Positions 1 to 6,013 of a stretch of 15,249 nt of DNA are shown piece after piece. The DNA is from UBA4719 sp038249115 (lineage in GTDB: Bacteria > Actinomycetota > Actinomycetes > Actinomycetales > Dermatophilaceae), in assembly GCA_038249115.1 (NCBI GenBank), contig JBBRWQ010000077.1, forward strand, positions 1 through 15,249, in the 5' to 3' direction. The notes under the pieces are model-generated. The model was not told the DNA's origin. It ran no database searches and saw only the letters and a list, made by a program, of their open reading frames with translations. A program made the translations under genes and the position numbers. Position 1 is the stretch's first letter; each line of letters opens with the position of its first letter.

Positions 1-867
1 GGCCTCACCGGAGCGCGTTCGGTGCACCTGACCGACTGGCCAGATGCCTCTGACCTGCCCGCGGACGACGATCTGGTCACTGCGATGGACCGTGCTCGCG
101 AGATCTGCTCGGTGGCCGGTGGCCTGCGCAAGGCCAGCGGGCTCAGGAACCGGCTGCCGCTTCAGGACCTCACCGTCGTGACCGCCAATGCCGAGGCGCT
201 GCAGTCGTTCGCGGCCATCGTTGCAGACGAGATCAATGTTCGAACCGTCACGTTGGTGGACCTCGACTCGGCCAGCGAGGCCGACTTCGGCGTCACCCAG
301 AAGCTGACGGTGAATGCCAGGGCGGCTGGCCCCCGTCTGGGCAAGAACGTCCAGGTCGCCATCAACGGCAGCAAGACCGGCGACTGGTCGATCTCTGCGG
401 ACGGCATCGTCAGGGCGGGTGGTCTGGCGCTGGTCGAGGGGGAGTACTCCCTCGAAACCGTTGTTGCTGAAGGACGTTCGGCCAGCAACACTGTCGCCGC
501 GGCCGCGAGCCCGGCCGAGGCGTCGTCGCGGGTCACGGCCATGTTGCCGCACAACGGGTTCGTCGTCCTGGACACGACGGTGACACCAGAGCTGGCCGCT
601 GAGGGACTGGCCCGAGACGTCATCCGTGCCGTCCAGCAGGCGCGGCGTGATGCGGGTCTGGACGTCAGCGACCGGATCAGCCTGACGGTGAGCGGCGATG
701 ACGGCGTCTGGGCGGCCACGGTGGCCCATCAGCAGCTGATCATGATGGAGACGCTCGCTATGCAGTTCGGCTCGGCAGGATCAGCACACCCGCTGCCGGC
801 AGGCCAGGGCGTGGACGCTGTCGTCGGCGACAACCAGCCGATCCGCATCCTCGTGGCGAAGATCTGA
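1..867 (+). CDS. ileS: Isoleucine-tRNA ligase, C-terminal part (5' end outside window)
   Basis: The reading frame is open from base 1 and ends in TGA at 865-867, giving about 288 residues of the end of a much longer protein. IleRS charges tRNA-Ile with isoleucine in the cytoplasm. What is visible is the tail that follows the catalytic core: a helical anticodon-binding stretch (GLRKASGLRNRLPLQDL), then the segment NVRTVTLVDLD...GVTQKLTVNARAAGPRLGKNVQ, and near the end LARDVIRAVQQARRDAGLDVSDRI. This long tail is known from the large, eukaryote-like (type 2) IleRS found in actinobacteria (about 1,000-1,100 residues). The HIGH and KMSKS motifs lie upstream of the window, so the class call rests on the tail alone. 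A GTG at 22 is internal and not a start. folC follows 49 bp downstream on the same strand, so co-transcription is likely. Confidence 0.93.
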   Translation, partial: GLTGARSVHLTDWPDASDLPADDDLVTAMDRAREICSVAGGLRKASGLRNRLPLQDLTVVTANAEALQSFAAIVADEINVRTVTLVDLDSASEADFGVTQKLTVNARAAGPRLGKNVQVAINGSKTGDWSISADGIVRAGGLALVEGEYSLETVVAEGRSASNTVAAAASPAEASSRVTAMLPHNGFVVLDTTVTPELAAEGLARDVIRAVQQARRDAGLDVSDRISLTVSGDDGVWAATVAHQQLIMMETLAMQFGSAGSAHPLPAGQGVDAVVGDNQPIRILVAKI

Positions 868-916
868 TGCCGCCGTCCGGCTGGAAGTATCTCGTGCTCG
901 ACCCCAGGGAGTTTTG

Positions 917-2305
917 ATGAGCGGACGACCAGACTCAGCACAGCGCGATGCCGCGCACAACCTCGAGATCCGCAAGCAGATGCGCGAGATCGAGCAGTCC
1001 ATCCTGGCTCGAGCGCCGGAGCACGACCTTGAGCCTTCGCTGGATCGCATTGCCGCCGTGATGAATCTGCTCGGCGACCCGCAGCACGCCTTCCCGGCCA
1101 TCCACATCACGGGCACCAACGGCAAGACGTCGACCACGCGGATGATCGAACGCATGCTGCGCGAGATGGGGTTGTCGACGGGGCGGTTCACCTCGCCTCA
1201 TCTGCACAATATCCGCGAACGGATCGCGTTGAACGGCGAGGCGATTGACGCCGAGAGGTTCATCGCCTCCTACGAGGACGTGATCCCCTTCATCGAGATG
1301 GTCGACGCCAGGTCTGCTGAGGAAGACGACCCGCAGATGACCTACTTCGAGGTCCTGGTTGCGGTGGCGCTGGCGGCGTTCGCCGACGCGCCTGTCGACG
1401 TCGCGATCATCGAGGTCGGCATGGGCGGGTCCTGGGATGCCACCAACGTCGTTGACGCCAAGGTCGCCGTGGTGACACCGATCGCGGTTGACCACGAGCG
1501 GTTCCTGGGTTCAACGCTGGAGGACATCGCGACGGAGAAGGCCGGAATCATCAAGCCCGGCTCCGTGGTGGTCAGCGGGCTGCAGGAGCCTGAGGTAGCC
1601 AAGATCCTGCTCGACCGGGTTGAGGAGGTGGGTGCGCGAACGGCGTTCGAGGGCAACGAGTTCGGCGTCCTGCGCAGGGAGGTCGCGGTCGGCGGCCAGC
1701 AGCTGGCCATCCGCGGTCTGGGTGGTGACTACGAGGACCTCTTCCTCCCGCTGCACGGACCCCACCAAGGCCACAACGCCGCGATAGCGCTGGCGGCCGT
1801 CGAGTCGTTTGTCGGTGGTGGCGAGCATCGGCTCGACATCGACCTGATCCGCGCCGGACTGGCCGGAGCCACATCACCGGGACGCCTGGAGATCGTGCGC
1901 CGTTCGCCCACCGTCCTGGTGGACGCTGCGCACAACCCGGCCGGCGCCTTGGCACTCCGGACGGCCATCGAGGACGCTTTCAACTTCGCGAAGCTCGTGG
2001 GTGTCATTGCGATTCTGGAGGACAAGGACGCGACGGCGATCCTTGAGATGCTCGAGCCGGTGCTGAACGAGGTCGTGATAACCCGCACCACCTCACCGCG
2101 TGCGATGAGGCCCGATCGTCTGGGCCGGCTTGCCGCAGAGATCTACGGCGAGGATCGCGTCACCGTCATCGACAACCTGCCCGATGCCCTCGACCGGGCT
2201 GCCGCGCTGGCCGATGAGGGCGGCGTGAGCGGGGCCGTGCTGGCCACGGGATCGATCACCACCGCTGCCGAGGTGCGGATGCTGCTGGGCCGGACGGACG
2301 GATGA
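917..2305 (+). CDS. folC: Bifunctional dihydrofolate synthase / folylpolyglutamate synthase
   Basis: FolC is a cytosolic Mur-ligase-type enzyme. It uses ATP to add glutamate to dihydropteroate and then extends the gamma-glutamyl tail of reduced folates. The 462-residue length fits the family. Visible motifs are the P-loop ITGTNGKTSTT at about residues 64-74, SPHLHNIRERI just after it, EVGMGGSWDATN, DHERFLGSTLEDIATEKAGIIKPG-type core (DH...LG...I..EKAGIIKPG), and DAAHNPAGA in the C-terminal domain. I chose ATG 917 because AGGGAG at 906-911 sits 5 nt upstream; the in-frame TTG at 914 would be only 2 nt from it. The stop TGA overlaps the ATG of the next gene (ATGA at 2302-2305), so the two are probably translationally coupled. 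The N-terminal 30 residues are charged and less conserved in appearance. FolC serves the same folate pool as the fhs gene at the right end of the window. Confidence 0.95.
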   Translation: MSGRPDSAQRDAAHNLEIRKQMREIEQSILARAPEHDLEPSLDRIAAVMNLLGDPQHAFPAIHITGTNGKTSTTRMIERMLREMGLSTGRFTSPHLHNIRERIALNGEAIDAERFIASYEDVIPFIEMVDARSAEEDDPQMTYFEVLVAVALAAFADAPVDVAIIEVGMGGSWDATNVVDAKVAVVTPIAVDHERFLGSTLEDIATEKAGIIKPGSVVVSGLQEPEVAKILLDRVEEVGARTAFEGNEFGVLRREVAVGGQQLAIRGLGGDYEDLFLPLHGPHQGHNAAIALAAVESFVGGGEHRLDIDLIRAGLAGATSPGRLEIVRRSPTVLVDAAHNPAGALALRTAIEDAFNFAKLVGVIAILEDKDATAILEMLEPVLNEVVITRTTSPRAMRPDRLGRLAAEIYGEDRVTVIDNLPDALDRAAALADEGGVSGAVLATGSITTAAEVRMLLGRTDG

Positions 2306-2748
2306 GAGCTCTGAGGTTCTACGGCGTTCCGGGCAAGATGACCCGGCGCCTCGCTGGCGTCGTCATCGGCACGCAGGGCCTGGCCGTGTTCTTCGGTGCG
2401 CTCGTGGCCCGCGCCCTGGCCGCGGTCAACGGATCCAGCACGCCCAACACGTTCCTGCTGATCGGGTCGCTGCTGGCCGTGGTCTGCATCCTTGACGCCG
2501 GATTGCTGCGTCGGCCGTGGGGCGTCACCGTGGGCTGGTTCCTTCAGCTCGCAACCCTGGCCTGCGCGTTCGTCGTCCCCGCGATGGCGCCGGTCGGCCT
2601 GTTGTTCGGCGCGCTCTGGCTGACGGCGCTGGTTCAGGGACGCAGGATGGACGAGCACACCAGGCGGGTGGATGCCCAGTGGTATGCCGCCGAGCGCTCA
2701 GCCGCCGACGACGCGTCCGAAAACCTGCCGTCACCGCATGACGGCTAG
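2302..2748 (+). CDS. DUF4233-type small membrane protein
   Basis: This is a 148-residue protein of unknown function. Its position between folC and ndk is the usual place of the actinobacterial DUF4233 family. Four hydrophobic stretches are visible: about residues 14-36 (LAGVVIGTQGLAVFFGALVA), 50-69 (TFLLIGSLLAVVCILDAGLL), 74-94 (GVTVGWFLQLATLACAFVV) and 96-112 (MAPVGLLFGALWLTALV). A charged tail beginning QGRRMDEHTRRVDAQWYA follows and probably lies in the cytoplasm. No catalytic motif is evident. Its ATG overlaps the folC stop by 4 nt, and ndk begins 11 nt after its TAG stop, so it is transcribed as part of the same unit. The family assignment is from hydropathy, length and context and is an inference; a direct link to folate or nucleotide metabolism is not shown. 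Confidence 0.8.
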   Translation: MRALRFYGVPGKMTRRLAGVVIGTQGLAVFFGALVARALAAVNGSSTPNTFLLIGSLLAVVCILDAGLLRRPWGVTVGWFLQLATLACAFVVPAMAPVGLLFGALWLTALVQGRRMDEHTRRVDAQWYAAERSAADDASENLPSPHDG

Positions 2749-2759
2749 GGTTGCGGACT

Positions 2760-3191
2760 GTGACGATACAGACGGAACGCTCCCTGGTCCTGGTCAAGCC
2801 CGACGGCTTCTCGCGTGGCCTGTCCGGTGAGGTCCTGCGCAGGATCGAGGCCAAGGGCTACACCCTGGTGGCCCTGTCGATCTTCACTCCCGACCGCGCA
2901 CGACTGGCCAGGCACTACGCCGAGCACGAGGGCAAGCCGTTCTACGAGCCGCTGATGGAGTTCATGGCCAGTGGCCAGGTGACCGCTGCGGTGATCGAGG
3001 GCCATCGCTGCATCGAGGGCTTCCGCGCGCTGGCCGGCGCAACGGATCCGACCGTGGCGTTGCCCGGCACGATCCGCGGCGACCTCGGCCGCGACTGGGG
3101 CCTGAAGGTCCAGCAGAACATCGTTCACGGTTCGGACTCACCCGAGTCGTCCCAGCGCGAGATCGGCATCTGGTTCCCCGAGCTCGGCTGA
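2760..3191 (+). CDS. ndk: Nucleoside diphosphate kinase
   Basis: Ndk moves the gamma phosphate from ATP to other (deoxy)nucleoside diphosphates through a phosphohistidine intermediate in the cytoplasm. The 143-residue product shows the family core: TLVLVKPDG-like ERSLVLVKPDG at residues 6-16, the Kpn-loop region around RALAGATDP (89-97), and the active-site motif NIVHGSDS with the phosphorylated histidine at residue 123. Length and all signature residues are normal. I chose GTG 2760: AGGG at 2747-2750 lies 9 nt upstream, whereas an in-frame TTG at 2751 directly abuts that sequence and has no usable spacing. The ribosome-binding site overlaps the stop codon of the preceding DUF4233 gene, which suggests coupling. 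It appears to be the last gene of the ileS-folC-DUF4233-ndk run, followed by repeats and a convergent gene. Confidence 0.96.
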   Translation: MTIQTERSLVLVKPDGFSRGLSGEVLRRIEAKGYTLVALSIFTPDRARLARHYAEHEGKPFYEPLMEFMASGQVTAAVIEGHRCIEGFRALAGATDPTVALPGTIRGDLGRDWGLKVQQNIVHGSDSPESSQREIGIWFPELG

Positions 3192-3201
3192 CCGGTTGGT
3201 C

Positions 3202-3293
3202 TGGCTGGGTGCGTCTGCCGCGTTTGGCCGGAAGACGTCCCCTGTATGTCGGGTGGCTGGGTGCGTCTGCCGCGTTTGGCCGGAAGACGTCCC
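3202..3293. repeat. Two perfect 40-bp direct repeats, 52-bp period
   Basis: Bases 3202-3241 and 3254-3293 are identical over 40 bp (beginning TGGCTGGGTGCGTC and ending GAAGACGTCCC), separated by 12 unrelated bases. They fill most of the 128-bp gap between the convergent ndk and marR genes. An open frame exists across the repeats, but its codons simply repeat and run into the marR antisense strand, so I do not call a gene. The arrangement could be a locally duplicated terminator or two copies of a dispersed intergenic (REP-like) element; the window alone cannot tell these apart. Confidence 0.9.
3207..3293. terminator. Paired imperfect hairpins between convergent ndk and marR
   Basis: Each 40-bp repeat contains an imperfect inverted repeat. 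In copy 1, GGG (3207-3209), CGTCT (3212-3216) and CCG (3218-3220) pair with CGG (3229-3231), AGACG (3233-3237) and CCC (3239-3241), with short mismatches and an 8-base loop. Copy 2 at 3259-3293 is the same. There is no T-tract on either side, which is common in high-GC actinobacteria. The location between two converging genes fits a bidirectional transcription stop. This role is inferred from structure and position only. Confidence 0.45.
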
Positions 3294-3319
3294 GGTTCCC
3301 CTAGCGCTGGCCCATGGGC

Positions 3320-3856
3320 TCAGTCCTGAGGGGCCTCGTCCAGACCCGCGATCAGCAGCTCGAGCAGTGAGGCCAGGTCCTTGCGCTGACGCTTTGACAG
3401 TGGCCCCAGCACGTCGGACTCCACCATGTCGGACTCGCGCACTGCGGCCTTGAACGTCGCCCAGCCCTCGTCGGTGAGCGTGATCAGGACCCGCGTCCGG
3501 TTGTCCGGGTCGGTGGCACGAGCGATCAGGTCCCGCTGCGTCATCCGGTCAAGACGGTGCGTCATCGAGGATGGCGCCACGCTGGTCGCCTCGGCGAGCT
3601 GACTCGGGGTCAGCGCCTCGTCCTCGCTGCTGCGCGCCAGGCGGGACAGGACCGCCCACTCACCGGCTGAGAGGTCCAGGTCGGCGAGCTGCCGGGCATA
3701 CCACTGGTCGAGCTTGTGGGCCAGGCCATGGACCGCGGTGATCACGCGTTGAACCGACTCGTCGCCCCCCGCGGCAACGTACGCCGCGACGTCTGCGCGG
3801 TACTCGTCCTGAGCCGTCGGAGGGGTGCGCTTGGCCGGAGGTCTGCGGGTCGTCAT
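3320..3856 (-). CDS. MarR family transcriptional regulator
   Basis: A 178-residue winged-helix protein that probably acts as a dimeric, ligand-responsive repressor. The N-terminal helix (about 30-60) and C-terminal helices (about 133-172) would form the dimer interface. The DNA-binding part spans roughly residues 62-130. It includes LSAGEWAVLSRLAR, the helix-turn-helix LTPSQLAEATSVAPSSMTHR, and the wing DPDNRTRVLITLTDEG, which is the standard MarR pattern. The first 25 residues are basic and low-complexity, an extension common in actinobacterial members. ATG 3856 is preceded by GATGAGG only about 1-3 nt away, so the ribosome site is poor. The gene diverges from the MFS exporter at 3951, and a perfect palindrome lies between them, so it most likely controls that exporter and itself. 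The effector is unknown. Confidence 0.92.
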   Translation of the reverse strand: MTTRRPPAKRTPPTAQDEYRADVAAYVAAGGDESVQRVITAVHGLAHKLDQWYARQLADLDLSAGEWAVLSRLARSSEDEALTPSQLAEATSVAPSSMTHRLDRMTQRDLIARATDPDNRTRVLITLTDEGWATFKAAVRESDMVESDVLGPLSKRQRKDLASLLELLIAGLDEAPQD

Positions 3857-3883
3857 ACCTCATCTTGTCATGCTAAGATTTCA

Positions 3884-3902
3884 ATATCGAAGTATTCGAT
3901 AT
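3884..3902. promoter_or_regulatory. Perfect 19-bp palindrome, likely MarR operator
   Basis: ATATCGAA (3884-3891) and TTCGATAT (3895-3902) are exact inverted repeats around a 3-bp centre. This AT-rich site stands out in GC-rich surroundings and lies in the 94-bp gap between the divergent marR and MFS genes. A possible MFS promoter has TTTCAA at 3879-3884 and TCTAAA at 3902-3907, 17 bp apart; the palindrome would then fill the spacer, a position suited to repression. The promoter elements are weak matches. Size and symmetry fit known MarR operators; binding itself is inferred. Confidence 0.65.
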
Positions 3903-3910
3903 CTAAAACT

Positions 3911-3931
3911 GCCACATGCAAGACATGTGGC
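3911..3931. promoter_or_regulatory. 21-bp inverted repeat upstream of the MFS gene
   Basis: GCCACATG (3911-3918) and CATGTGGC (3924-3931) are perfect 8-bp inverted repeats around CAAGA. The element begins 9 bp after the likely MarR palindrome and ends 9 bp before the GGAGG ribosome site. It could be a second operator of different sequence (for another regulator) or, if transcription starts upstream, an RNA hairpin in the MFS leader. The sequence does not decide between these. Confidence 0.5.
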
Positions 3932-3940
3932 CGATCACGT

Positions 3941-3945
3941 GGAGG
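3941..3945 (+). promoter_or_regulatory. Ribosome-binding site GGAGG fixing the MFS start
   Basis: GGAGG lies 5 nt before GTG 3951 and only 2 nt before an in-frame GTG at 3948. This favours 3951. The frame stays open upstream to 3825, but that part overlaps the operator region and the marR start and is not expected to be translated. Confidence 0.7.
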
Positions 3946-3950
3946 TTGTG

Positions 3951-5270
3951 GTGAAGCGCGCACGGTTGCTGGTGTTGGCGTCGACGGTCAGCATGCTCGG
4001 CTGGGGCTCGATCCTGCCCTACCAGTACGCCTACGCTGCGAACACCCGTGGCTGGGGCGCGCTGGTCGCGGCCGCCGCGGCAAGCCTGTTCTCGGTCGGT
4101 GCTCTCCTGGCGGCCCCCATCGGTGGTCGGCTGGCCGACCGGTTCGACCCTGCGCGGGTCACCGTCATCGCCAAGGTCGTGGCCGCCGCCGCCACCGCGT
4201 TTCTGATCGTCGCCGGCACCCCGGCGCTCTTCCTCGCGGGCATGTTCGTCTTCGGCGCCGGCATCACCGCCGCACAGCCCGCGCAGACCGTTCTGGTGCT
4301 CCGCTGGGTCGGTTCGGCTGATCGACGGCGAGTCTTCGCGATGGTGTTCACCGGTGCCGCTGTCGGCATGGCCATCGGAGCCTTCATCGCCGGCTACCTC
4401 GTCGACCTCACCCAGATCGACGGCATGTGGACGTCATTTGCCACCGCGGCCATCGGCTTCCTGATCTCCGCCGCGCTGATCGGCATCGCCGGCCACGGCG
4501 CACCCGCAGACGAGGTTTCCGTGCCCCAGAACGGCCCGAGCGCACCGAGCGCACCGAGCGCCTCGAGCGCCTCGACCGGGTCCGCGATCAAGGTGATCCT
4601 GGCGACCCCGGCTCTCCGCTGGACTGCCGTCATCACCGTGGCTCTCGCGCTCGGCTTCTACGCGCAGTTCGAGTCCGGTCTGCCGGCCTACGCGATCACC
4701 GTGCTCGGGGTGCCCGCGCGCACGATCGGCACGGCGTCCGCGGTCAACGCCCTCGTCATCGTCGTGCTGCAGATTGCCGTGGTGAAGTGGACGGCCAAGC
4801 GTTCAGCGCCCTCGCTGCTGGTGGCCGTCGGCCTGATCTGGGTGCTCTCGTGGCTGTTGCTGGCCGCGTCGTCGCTCGTGCCAGAGCTGGCCAGCACGAT
4901 GTTCGTGATGGTGTTCGGGGTCTTTGCGGTGGGCGAGACGATGTACGCCCCGGTCCTCAACCCGCTGACCGCGAGCCTTGCTCCCTCCGGCATGGTCGGC
5001 AGCACGCTGGGCATCTTCGCGGCACTGCAGACCGGCGTGTCCGCGGCGGGTCCGATGCTGGCCGGCATCGTCCTCAGCGCGGGTCGCGGCTCGCTGTTCG
5101 TCGGGGTGCACGTGGGCATCAGCCTTGTCGCCGTATTCGCGGCGCTCCGGTTGCGCTCGCTGCTGGCCGGCGCGCGTATGGGCAGCCAGCAAGGCGACAT
5201 ACCGGCGACGCTTGAAGAGCTGGTCACCGAGGCTGAGACGGGCGACCTGCGCCTGCCGCAGCCTGCATAG
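3951..5270 (+). CDS. Major facilitator superfamily transporter, probable drug-type exporter
   Basis: A 439-residue inner-membrane protein with about 12 hydrophobic helices in two halves, typical of MFS proton-coupled transporters. MFS motif A is visible after the second helix as GGRLADRFDPAR (residues 58-69). The first half ends near residue 180 and is followed by a cytoplasmic linker rich in Ser, Ala and Pro (about 194-211) encoded by 9-bp tandem repeats. The second half covers about 222-410, and a hydrophilic, acidic tail (ATLEELVTEAETGDL) closes the protein. GTG 3951 was chosen for its spacing to GGAGG. The divergent MarR regulator and palindrome imply substrate-induced expression, the usual arrangement for efflux of toxic compounds. 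The substrate cannot be read from the sequence; sugar or metabolite transport remains possible. Confidence 0.9.
   Translation: MKRARLLVLASTVSMLGWGSILPYQYAYAANTRGWGALVAAAAASLFSVGALLAAPIGGRLADRFDPARVTVIAKVVAAAATAFLIVAGTPALFLAGMFVFGAGITAAQPAQTVLVLRWVGSADRRRVFAMVFTGAAVGMAIGAFIAGYLVDLTQIDGMWTSFATAAIGFLISAALIGIAGHGAPADEVSVPQNGPSAPSAPSASSASTGSAIKVILATPALRWTAVITVALALGFYAQFESGLPAYAITVLGVPARTIGTASAVNALVIVVLQIAVVKWTAKRSAPSLLVAVGLIWVLSWLLLAASSLVPELASTMFVMVFGVFAVGETMYAPVLNPLTASLAPSGMVGSTLGIFAALQTGVSAAGPMLAGIVLSAGRGSLFVGVHVGISLVAVFAALRLRSLLAGARMGSQQGDIPATLEELVTEAETGDLRLPQPA
4536..4571 (+). repeat. Four 9-bp tandem units encoding a Ser-Ala-Pro linker
   Basis: Units of nine bases (CCGAGCGCA, CCGAGCGCA, CCGAGCGCC, TCGAGCGCC) lie head to tail inside the MFS gene. 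They encode the low-complexity SAPSAPSASSA stretch in the central cytoplasmic loop. Because the unit is a multiple of three, changes in copy number would lengthen or shorten the linker without shifting the frame. Confidence 0.75.
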
Positions 5271-5293
5271 TCCGGGTGGTCCGGGTGGTCCGG
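5271..5293. repeat. 9-bp tandem repeat in the MFS / SDR-like convergent gap
   Basis: TCCGGGTGG occurs at 5271-5279 and 5280-5288, and a partial third copy (TCCGG) ends at 5293. It occupies nearly all of the 28-bp gap between the two convergent stop codons. No stable hairpin with a T-tract is seen there, so no terminator is called. Confidence 0.7.
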
Positions 5294-5298
5294 CGCGC

Positions 5299-5880
5299 TC
5301 AGAACTGCCCGTTGACCAGTCCCATGACCTCGATGCGCAGGTCGTCGAAGCTCATCTTCGGTTCGTTGGCCTGCAGATCGGCCAGCGCCTCCTCGCGGGT
5401 CGGCTCGCCGCCCAGGGCAACGGCCGCGATCTGCGCCGACTCGCTGTGAGGTAGCCGGCGGATGGTGATCCGGGCCGCCGACCTCTCTGCCTGGATGGCA
5501 TGGGCAAGGACGTCCAGCAGTGCAAGTCGTGCGCTCTGGTCATCAGGTGCAGACGCGTCGACGGGAGTGTTGCCTCCAACGAGGACGACCCGGCCATCGT
5601 CTGACAGGGCCGGCATGATGGTCGACGCGGCGCTGAACCGCGCAAGCAGTCCGTCCTCGAGGAAGTTGCGCACTCGTTCGATGACGGCGCTGCCGCGCGC
5701 CGGGACGTGAACGGGCAGCTGCACATAGCAGTCCAGCGAGCCGGGAGCGATGCCCGCGACTGCAGCGCCCAGCGCCTCGAGATCATCGACCGCGACCACC
5801 TCGGCGCCCGCGTTCCTCAGGGCTGCCGACACTGCGGCCACCTGCTCGGCTGCTCCAGTCACCACTACTGTCGACCCCAC
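5299..5880 (-). CDS. Hypothetical protein, degenerate Rossmann / short-chain dehydrogenase-like
   Basis: I do not recognise a named family for this 193-residue protein. It looks like a shortened SDR. An N-terminal beta-alpha-beta unit begins STVVVTGAAEQVAAV (residues 3-17) and the second strand ends in an acidic turn (VVAVDD, 28-33). A stretch RFSAASTIMPALSDDGRVVLVGG at 81-103 resembles the SDR segment leading to the catalytic serine strand. However, the glycine-rich TGxxxGxG loop is reduced to TGAAEQ, and no Tyr-x3-Lys pair is present where it would be expected (around DDQSARLALLDVLA). It may bind a nucleotide without being a dehydrogenase. GTG 5880 was chosen because AAGGGGAG lies 5 nt upstream and a TACGAT -10 lies about 32 nt upstream; an in-frame GTG at 5937 would be upstream of that promoter. 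The gene is convergent with the MFS gene and shows no clear partner. Confidence 0.75.
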   Translation of the reverse strand: MGSTVVVTGAAEQVAAVSAALRNAGAEVVAVDDLEALGAAVAGIAPGSLDCYVQLPVHVPARGSAVIERVRNFLEDGLLARFSAASTIMPALSDDGRVVLVGGNTPVDASAPDDQSARLALLDVLAHAIQAERSAARITIRRLPHSESAQIAAVALGGEPTREEALADLQANEPKMSFDDLRIEVMGLVNGQF

Positions 5881-5885
5881 TGTGT

Positions 5886-5892
5886 CTCCCCT
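5886..5892 (-). promoter_or_regulatory. Strong ribosome-binding site for the SDR-like gene
   Basis: On the minus strand AGGGGAG lies 5 nt before GTG 5880. It decides that start over the in-frame GTG at 5937, which has only a weak GGCGG nearby. Confidence 0.7.
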
Positions 5893-5911
5893 TCGCCGTC
5901 GCTGTCTGCCG

Positions 5912-5917
5912 ATCGTA
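5912..5917 (-). promoter_or_regulatory. Putative -10 element TACGAT for the SDR-like gene
   Basis: TACGAT on the minus strand matches the common actinobacterial -10 form. It would place the transcript start near 5905, about 25 nt before the GTG at 5880. The -35 region is weak (GTGTCA is present but only 14 bp away), so the call rests on the -10 and its position. Confidence 0.4.
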
Positions 5918-5977
5918 GCGAACAACGGTTCTGACACCCGACCGCCTACGAAGTGACCCTTCCCTCAGTGGCAGTGC

Positions 5978-6013
5978 TGACCCGAAAGCGTGTTCACCGG
6001 CGGGTGCGGGTCA
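5978..6013 (-). terminator. Hairpin overlapping the CDF stop codon
   Basis: TGACCCG (5978-5984) pairs with CGGGTCA (6007-6013), and inside it CACC (5995-5998) pairs with GGTG (6003-6006) around a GGCG loop, leaving a 10-base bulge on one side. The stop codon of the CDF gene forms the outermost part of the stem. There is no T-tract, so termination is inferred from position and stem length (11 bp in total). Confidence 0.45.

Noticed and set aside
3196..3453. 85-codon open frame through the 40-bp repeats
   Set aside because: The predicted peptide is only the repeat read twice in different frames and then the antisense of marR. No ribosome site is present.
3825..3950. N-terminal extension of the MFS protein from an upstream start
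   Set aside because: It would cover the palindromes and the marR start and encode a non-MFS-like stretch; GGAGG before GTG 3951 supports the shorter form.
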